From the NCBI GenBank assembly GCA_963514095.1, contig OY741280.1, positions 4,842,395 through 4,906,394 of the forward strand: a DNA stretch of 64,000 nucleotides, given 5' to 3'. Below are positions 58,237 to 64,000 of the stretch, one piece after another. The stretch's first letter is position 1. The number at the start of each line of letters is the position of its first letter. The stretch is from Eutrigla gurnardus. Its lineage: Eukaryota; Chordata; Actinopteri; Perciformes; Triglidae. The translations under genes and the position numbers were made by a program. The notes beneath the pieces are model-generated. The model was not told where the DNA came from, did no database searches, and saw nothing but the letters and a program-made list of their open reading frames with translations.

Positions 58237-61200
58237 ACACCTCTTGGCTCGGTGACATTCCCATGACATCATGATTGTCATGTGCGTCCAAGTGTCCAGT
58301 CAGCAGTCCACCATGCTAAGCTAGCATCTGTGAGGTAAAGCTCACTCATGCAAAAAAAAATTAAAAAAAATACCCAAAAGGGTAAAAAGAAGAAAACAGG
58401 AAGGTGATGTCATCCTGTCTGCTCAGAGAAAGAGATAGACAAAAAAAAAAGAAACATTCCCAACAACCACTTCATCAGCTGAACGCTCGACCCTGCACTC
58501 GAGGTAACCGAGCGGAGACCAGCTGTCCCGCCGCCACACCGGGGACGTGATGTCGCCCTGCGGAGTACCACTGAGGCGTGAACCATTTCACTGGTCAGCG
58601 ACATGACAGACAGGATTTGCTTCGGTTGAACGTTAATCCTCGGTGAAACAAGAAGATGGATTACAGGTGCAAACTCGGCTCTGAGAGACTTTTGTGTTTT
58701 TCCACTCAATTCCAGGAACACAAACCTTCAGCAAACTGACGGAGAGGACACATTCTGACAGTGATACTAAAATCACTCACACTCACCCCTGTAGAGTTCA
58801 AAAGGGGACGAGCTTGCTTCTGTACTTCAATTTTAATTCATGTCATTTACAGCCATATAAACGTTCACAGCTGTAACAGCGTAAAATGACCTCAAAAAAG
58901 GTCATTGCTAGCATCCGCTCAGGCTGAAACGCACCACTGCCACTGCGTTGCCAAGCAAAAAGCATCTCGGTTGTCTCGTTGCACATATTGAAATGAGGTA
59001 ATGTGCAAACATTTGGTGCAAATTCACAAAGATCAGCAGGAATAGCTTCACACAGTTTCACTGAAACGATGAATGTCTTCAGAGAGCTGGTGGTGAAGCA
59101 CATTTAGAAGAGTTGTCCGCTCAAACTCATTCTTTTTGGGATGCAGTGATGAGTTGCGTCATGAAAAATAAACAAATCAAGCTCCCCTACATCAGATTTT
59201 TTTAAATACATAAGACAAATAAAGCAGATTGAAACAGTCACTGAAGTAATGGCGCTGTGCCTTGTGCATCAATGGGTCTCTTTAATGCCGTAGCGTCTCG
59301 CGTTGGGGTCGCTGCAGCTCCAGCAAACTGGGTGCAGACATATTGGATGCAAATAGATGCAAAAGAGAGAAACTGCACTCGGCTGACTTAACGGGCAGAA
59401 TATGTTTTGTGAATGTGACGAGGGGCAGAGAGGGGTTGCAAATAATGTGAAATTTATCTTGCTTTCAGCGGTGGGAATCCATACTTTCTCTTCGCTCTTT
59501 CATCAACTACTTTTGTCTAAACTAATAGCACAACACTGAAGCAATGTTAAATTGTTGCAGTTTTTTTGGATTCGTGATGGGATCATGGGATGGTCTTTAT
59601 TTCTTGGCCTTTGAATACTTCTGCATATGTCCACAATATTTGCTTTGGCAGTAATGTTCAGCAGTTTGGGGTTTTCTCGTGTGTGTTGCTTCCTTCCCAA
59701 TAAATCATGCAAGCCCATTTAATAAATAGACATTTAAAAGCCTGCACTAATCACATCAGCGGTTCTCTACCTCGTCCTCCCATTGCTGGATTTGGCTCAT
59801 CGCTGTGTTTTCTGGCACGTTAACACCACCAGACTGTCGTTTAGTGGAATCCATTGGCAGGAATATACCGTGCCACTCGCGCACACGTGCACATGCATAT
59901 GCTTCCTCATGCATGTGCACGAGATGACAACAAAATGGGGACCGTCTCACAAAACGCTGATCCACAGCTCTGCCGGTTGTTCTTAACTCCAGTGCCTTTC
60001 ATTGTATATGTAGTCCCTTTATATTCCCTCCTGGTGTCAGACTCACTATGTGGATTCCGGCTGCAGAGATTTGCTCAACAACACTGATGTTGGACACTAA
60101 GGCCTCGATCACAGTCTCACTTTATCCCAAAGGTGTTGGACCTGGTCGAGGTCAATGCTTTAACACCAAACAAGTGACGGATCGATTCATCTGTTGGCTG
60201 ATTAATGCCATTCTGAGTTAGCAAAGTTAGCCGACAAAGGGAATGCCGCTAAACTTACATTGTAAAGCTACCTTTATAGAACAGGAATAAACTAATTCTC
60301 TCTCAGAAACAAGGACATTCTGCTACCTGCTGACAAATGCTGTTAAGTGCACTAAAACTCTATGAAAAAATGGATATATGAATGAAAATATATAGATATA
60401 TTAAGTTGATAAATTGTTTTATTTAAAATAAGTGTCCTGCAGTCAGAGTGCAGATCAATAAAACAATGCAGACAATACAATTTTTTATTTAAGTTCAGCA
60501 ATTCTGTTGAATATATGGACAGAGTCATGTTGAAAAAGGAGAGTTTACATTCAGACACTTCACATTTTGTAATGTGGAGGAATTTAATTCACTCTGTCTA
60601 TTAGATATACACCAAACATTCCTGCGGTAACACCGAAGGTTGCCGTCTGCTACTCTTACTGCAGTGAGATAATGTGACATTTTTTAGCTCAGACCAAAAA
60701 AAAGGTGTCACCCCGAAGGAAAAAAACCCCTCCTCATTACCAAATTTACCATTGAACTGTCAAACTACAAGTCTCCTTCCAGACTGTTTGGTTTAAGTTT
60801 GAACTTTCTACCAAAAAAAGCCTGCAGCGAAACATCAAATCACCGCTGCCCGCAGCTACCTCGGCAGAGAGCAATTATGTGGAATTAAATCCCGTTCACC
60901 GTTAAGCCGGCAGCAAGAACAAGGTAAGGTCTGACAAGCTGTCAACGAGGAGAAGGAAATAAAGGCTGCAGAGGAGTCTTCCATCTTCTTTTTTATACAT
61001 CATTAACCTTGGAGAATGTTGACTTTTAACAAGCTTGCCTCTCTTCTTCTGCTCTGCTGCTTTTTAACTTTGTATTTAAGGTGACAGGTGAGGGAGGAGT
61101 TTCACACTTTCATACAGGTCTTAGAAACCGGACCTCTGTTTGCCTCTTTCTGCAGTCCAGATGAACTAGAGTCATTTGGCTTTATCTGAGCTCCTGCAGC

Positions 61201-63330
61201 AATATTTGCCTCCTATAAAATGTACTTATATGTTAATTTTATACAGGTTTTTTTAGAGGAAACACTGATGCCAAATTTTTCAAAAAAGAAAAGTGTGACT
61301 CACAGAAGTGTTGCTAAATGGACTTCCATTGATAAAGCACCGTTCTCGTCTTTTGCTTTGCAGTGCAGAAGCTGCCATACATCAGGATCTGATCTAAATG
61401 ACCCACCCAGGATCAGTATCTTGACCAACCACTCTTCCACTGGAATGGAGGATCCAGGGATCAGACTGCTGATCACCCGCTCTACCTCCTGAGCTACGGA
61501 GGAGCTAGATATTGTCATATCATTATTAAAATTGTTCAAAGTTAGGGAATTATCTTTTTTAAATGCATCACATTTCATCCTCCACACTGCAATCTTGTTC
61601 CCGAATAGACTGTTTGTTTTGAACATGAATAGTCCACCTTGTTTCCATTGGGAATGAGTCAGTAGTGTGTGTATATGCTTTTTTCATCTTTTTGTTATTA
61701 TTGGTTATAACAAGGAAAACAATATTTCCACAAAATGTATTTGCTAATTCAAAGGCTTTGATTTTCAATCAAATTAGTCCTTCTTTTATCATAATGTCTA
61801 GAAAGTGAAGCCAACGCTGAAGTGCCTTGAACTTGGAATTGCATTCTTTTTAATGGCCATCAGGGGGCCACTCCTCTGTTGAGGACCCTACTTCTCTTGA
61901 TGTATTATCTCAGTAAACATTGTAAACATGAGTTTATGGTCTCAATCTCCAGTTCAAGTCTTCTTCAATCCAGCATGATGTTCATTTAGTACATTATGGT
62001 CCATTTAGAGTCAAATCAGGGTAACAAGCAGGGTGAGTATGCTTGAGAGCGTTGCTACTTTTATGCTTTCGTCTTACAACTCGTTCACACTATATTTTCA
62101 GCACATGAAATGAATGGTAACATTTTTGGTTTCCTGAGAATGTCTACAGCGTTTGGCTGCACTCTTGTGTTACTTCTGGTTGCTAAATCAACATGGTGCC
62201 TGCCAAAATGCAGGACTTGAGGCTTCAACAAACCATGTCACGGTCCACTTATTATGTTCAGTCAATATTTACTTTTTAAATCTAAAATCACTGGTCAGTG
62301 TTCACACCGCAAACCTCCTTTTCAGCACTTTGCACTGATTCAATTACATTTGATTTTTAGTGCAGTTGTATTAGCTGAAGTCATTTTTGCACACAGAACA
62401 TTTTGTCCTAATAAAAGACATGTAGCTGTGTTGTTTGCAACAAAAACATCTGTTCTTCAAGGACAAACGCTAAAACAGCCGAAGGGCTTCAAACTGTTGA
62501 AGTTGCAGCAAAATAAAAGGCCTTTGTGACAAACCAGTGAGCAGACAGGACAGTCAAAAAGTAATACCAGAAACTGTGACTTCAGCCATTCTTAAATCTC
62601 TGATACAACACTTTTCCTAAAGCCTTATTATCTACAGTAGCGAGACAAGTTTGAAATTCACCATCATCGTGCCAAAGCCTGCAATTTAACGCGGGGCAAA
62701 AGACTGACCCGAGAACAGCCGAGGAGAGGTCACGGTCGGGTTTAATGACTTGATCGTAAACCCTTTGAGAAAAGGCAGGAGAAAGTCTGGCCAAAAAACA
62801 TTCCTCACAGGCGATGTCCCGTCAGCTGCATGGAGCTCACTAGATTTTTTTTCTTTTGGCATAAATTCACTGAGCGAATCACATTTCGTATTCCTAGAAA
62901 ATGTGTTTGTTCTCCAGAGGGCTTCCATCCACAGATTCTCCGACCGCTGTGCACTGAGGTTTTTTTTTTTGCTCCTAGGCTGCTTTGCAATGATGACAAG
63001 ACACAGCAGAATAATTGGAAAATATGGCAACAAACCGTGACGAGAAAACAGCCTGGAGTCTGTAATTCCACGAGAGTATAACTATTTGTGTGAGTTTTCG
63101 AAACTTTGTTTCCGTGCGCCAAAACGAAGTCAGACATACGCCTACGTATGATTTCACACTCGCTTCCTCGCATGTGCACGGTAGCCTACCTGACAGTATG
63201 AAGAATATTCCGGAAACGAAAGCGAGGATGGTGTGTTGCGGCCGGATGTGTCCGATGTTGCTGATGACGAAGGCGGTGAAGACGAATAGCAGGGAGACCA
63301 TGGGGAAGGGAGTGGCTGTTCGGACCATTT
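47323..63330 (-). CDS. cacng7: cacng7: TARP gamma-7 (partial, exons 3-5)
   Basis: Minus-strand exons 63330-63190, 54305-54160 and 47844-47323 splice in frame (phases 1, 1, 0) to 269 residues; exons 1-2 with TM1 and most of the first loop lie beyond base 64000. Type II TARPs such as gamma-5 and gamma-7 associate with AMPA receptors, notably calcium-permeable ones. Visible are TM2 from VRTATPFPMVSLLFVFTAFV, TM3 around ILAFVSGIFFILSGLSLVVG, a short loop with SSINDEVMNRP, TM4 around RYGWSFAFAASSFLLKEGAG, then KRYAEEELYRPHPALYRP and the atypical PDZ ligand SASPC at the C-terminus. The split of the TM4 region by an intron after KE separates gamma-5/7 from type I genes. The cytoplasmic tail is about twice the length I recall for the mammalian protein. 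Confidence 0.93.
49164..49516 (+). mobile_element. tRNA-headed SINE, second copy
   Basis: Same family as 41315-41686, in plus orientation: box B ggttcgattcc at about 49198-49208, gttctctccgggttctccgg, atgtctttggactg (reverse complement), tgtctctacatgttggcc, and an ATGG end at 49508-49515. No clear target duplication was found. Confidence 0.88.
49842..50929 (-). mobile_element. Non-autonomous hAT element (1088 bp) with transposase remnant
   Basis: Ends are inverted: TAGTGCTGTGCGATATGGAC at the left and, reverse complemented, TAGAGCTGTGCGATATTACG at the right, with many cgatatat words in the subterminal zones. Perfect 8-bp duplication gttcgtac (49834-49841 and 50930-50937). On the minus strand from 50071 a remnant MAETEESPMEQENNVTSADT followed by QEDLVPKRG resembles the start of ZBED1-like hAT transposases and is cut by a (TA)n run at 49940-49962. 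A further inverted pair (tttccactgcatgcgtc at 50310-50326, gacgcatgcagtggaaa at 50785-50801) suggests another element nested inside. Confidence 0.88.
51004..51052. repeat. (AC)24 microsatellite in cacng7 intron 4
   Basis: A perfect run 74 bp right of the hAT element that ends at 50929. Confidence 0.95.
52317..53235 (+). repeat. Purine-rich tract of about 0.9 kb in cacng7 intron 4
   Basis: Starting with (GT)15 then (GA)26 at 52287-52369, the plus strand remains overwhelmingly A/G (gaggag, gaagaa, agagga mixtures) to about 53235. The cacng7 transcript therefore has a roughly 900-nt C/U-rich stretch. The long Ser/Leu/Phe-rich open frames on the minus strand come from this composition, not from a gene. 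Confidence 0.9.
53358..53431. repeat. (GT)n microsatellite, about 37 units
   Basis: Uninterrupted GT dinucleotides, the longest pure GT run in the window. Confidence 0.97.
54079..54144. repeat. (TG)33 microsatellite beside the cacng7 exon 4 donor
   Basis: A perfect run; in the transcript it is (CA)33 beginning 15 bases downstream of the exon 4 5' splice site. Confidence 0.97.
54160..54305 (-). CDS. cacng7: cacng7 exon 4 (146 bp), TM3 end to TM4
   Basis: Starts after GTCTGCAG and ends AAAGAG before GTAATGG. It codes LSLVVGLVLYISSINDEVMN, then RPREPEQFFHYRYGWSFAFA and SSFLLKE. It is flanked closely by complementary dinucleotide repeats: (UG)n ending seven bases before the exon and (CA)33 starting 15 bases after it in the transcript. 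Skipping would shift the frame because 146 is not a multiple of three. Confidence 0.95.
54312..54340. repeat. (AC)14 microsatellite at the cacng7 exon 4 acceptor
   Basis: In the transcript this is (UG)14 placed where the polypyrimidine tract would be, ending just before UCUGCAG and the exon. Confidence 0.95.
54870..55140 (+). repeat. Interspersed repeat with gacttatggggacattcc and TTAACC-like words
   Basis: CA repeat followed by caatgacttatggggacatt, ccattgactttcattaattt, and degenerate cttaaccc-type motifs. It matches a repeat I know as common in teleosts, sometimes described as telomere-like. Boundaries are approximate. Confidence 0.5.
55890..56020. repeat. LINE/SINE 3'-end-like fragment
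   Basis: The sequence tatttaaccagacagatccc attgagatacaa ... ccagacaggcagca resembles the widespread fish repeat with a tttatttaaccaggyaagtc core. Only this piece is recognised. Confidence 0.5.
57798..57872. repeat. (TAA)n microsatellite, about 25 units
   Basis: Nearly perfect ataata repeats ending in tagtaacaac. Confidence 0.95.
61360..61511 (-). mobile_element. Degraded tRNA-derived SINE head
   Basis: The minus strand reads tcctccgtagctcaggaggt agagcgggtga, a good box A region, followed by a weakened box B (gtctgatccctgg). No tail was identified, so the copy is partial or diverged. Confidence 0.55.
63190..63330 (-). CDS. cacng7: cacng7 exon 3 (141 bp), TM2 and start of TM3
   Basis: Acceptor CTCCAG before AAATGGTCCG and donor GTAGGC after TCAG. 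It codes MVRTATPFPMVSLLFVFTAF, then SNIGHIRPQHTILAFV and IFFILSG. The AA at its start completes a Lys codon begun in the upstream exon, as expected from the family ILKTVRTATPF pattern; the first Met seen here is therefore internal, not a start. Confidence 0.95.
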
Positions 63331-64000
63331 CTGGAGGACAGGGGGGATTGTGGGAGAGGGTAAAAGGAGGTCGGACATGATTAATAACGGAGGAAAGGGA
63401 AGAGGATTATGAATGAGGACCTGAGTTAACTTTAGAAAGGAGTGGCAGGATGCTGGTGCCAAAATCCAATTAAAAGTTTTATTCTGGCACGCTTTCTAAC
63501 AATTTATTTGGAGGATTTAATCAACTTTATTACTGCGAAACAAACTTGAAAAAAAATGTAACCTTGAGAAATTTAACACTGAATCATAAATAATTCTAAA
63601 TCTTATCCACATGTTTCTTGAGTTATTTCGGTGTCAAAGATGTGAGTGAATTTAATATGAAAAATAAATCTGGCAACACATTCTCAGTGCCAACTTGTCA
63701 AATACCACGTCCACCTATAATGGCAGTTCTCGACGTGTCTGGGATGTCATGTCAGTTTCCACTTGTTAAATACATATGGTGTCTTTTCAAAATAAACTTC
63801 CAATGAAGGTTTATTTCGCTTTTAAGTTTGCATATGCAACAAAACTATTCTGTCAGGCTAAAAGACGGTGGCTTGGTAAAAATGAGTTTGTTATGTAGCT
63901 GGCGTTAGTAAGTACGTATGTTTGATAACAAAGCTTGCTGTCATATTTGACAAGTTTAATACATTTAATTAAAAATGCACCAAGATTATTAGTTTGTGTG
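63331..64000 (-). other. cacng7 intron 2 (3' part)
   Basis: No exon is recognisable; the 84-bp-type exon 2 and exon 1 of cacng7 are expected beyond the window. Confidence 0.55.

Larger units (their letters stand above)
54341..63189 (-). other. cacng7 intron 3
   Basis: No coding sequence recognised. It contains an interspersed repeat at about 54870-55140, a LINE-tail-like piece at 55890-56020, (TAA)n at 57798-57872, (CA)n at 58199-58230 and a degraded SINE at about 61360-61511. The remainder looks unique and AT-rich. Confidence 0.55.

Overview
The window is nuclear DNA of a ray-finned fish, most likely a percomorph teleost. The reasons are long introns with GT-AG splice sites, many CA/GT microsatellites, two tRNA-headed SINE families, an L2-clade LINE, hAT and Kolobok-like DNA transposons, and two vertebrate-specific TARP genes. 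It is not prokaryotic: there are no operons, CRISPR arrays or phage.

Two host genes are present, both on the minus strand and in tandem. Upstream, at high coordinates, is cacng7 (TARP gamma-7): exons 3-5 are visible at 63190-63330, 54160-54305 and 47323-47844, and exons 1-2 lie beyond base 64000. About 17 kb downstream is cacng8 (TARP gamma-8): four secure coding exons at 25825-26076, 22135-22218, 18671-18811 and 17553-18388, plus a provisional upstream mini-exon at 29989-30019. The order CACNG7 to CACNG8 on one strand is the order known from mammals. Both genes encode four-pass claudin-fold auxiliary subunits of AMPA-type glutamate receptors, gamma-8 as a type I and gamma-7 as a type II TARP.

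Region by region: 1-9.4 kb is a nested stack of repeats. A 41-bp minisatellite is interrupted by an L2 LINE, which is itself interrupted by a 2.9-kb hAT element with a nearly intact transposase. The left end of the window is a second hAT element (ZBED1-like transposase, minus strand, running off the edge) that also appears to have landed in the minisatellite. From 9.4 to 17.5 kb I see no gene. 17.5-30.0 kb is cacng8, with a third 41-bp array in its first intron and a hAT MITE in its second. 30-47.3 kb is intergenic, holding a Kolobok-like element, two SINEs and a hAT MITE. 47.3-64 kb is cacng7, whose introns hold another SINE, a 1.1-kb hAT element, a purine-rich tract of about 0.9 kb and long microsatellites.

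The observations most worth checking are the origin of the minisatellite from inside a SINE, the datable nesting of insertions, CA repeats sitting directly after several 5' splice sites (with complementary UG and CA tracts flanking cacng7 exon 4), the possible N-terminal extension of gamma-8, and the long extra tail of gamma-7. I found no unambiguous new biological system. All exon calls come from reading splice sites and protein similarity by eye; no alignment or database search was run.
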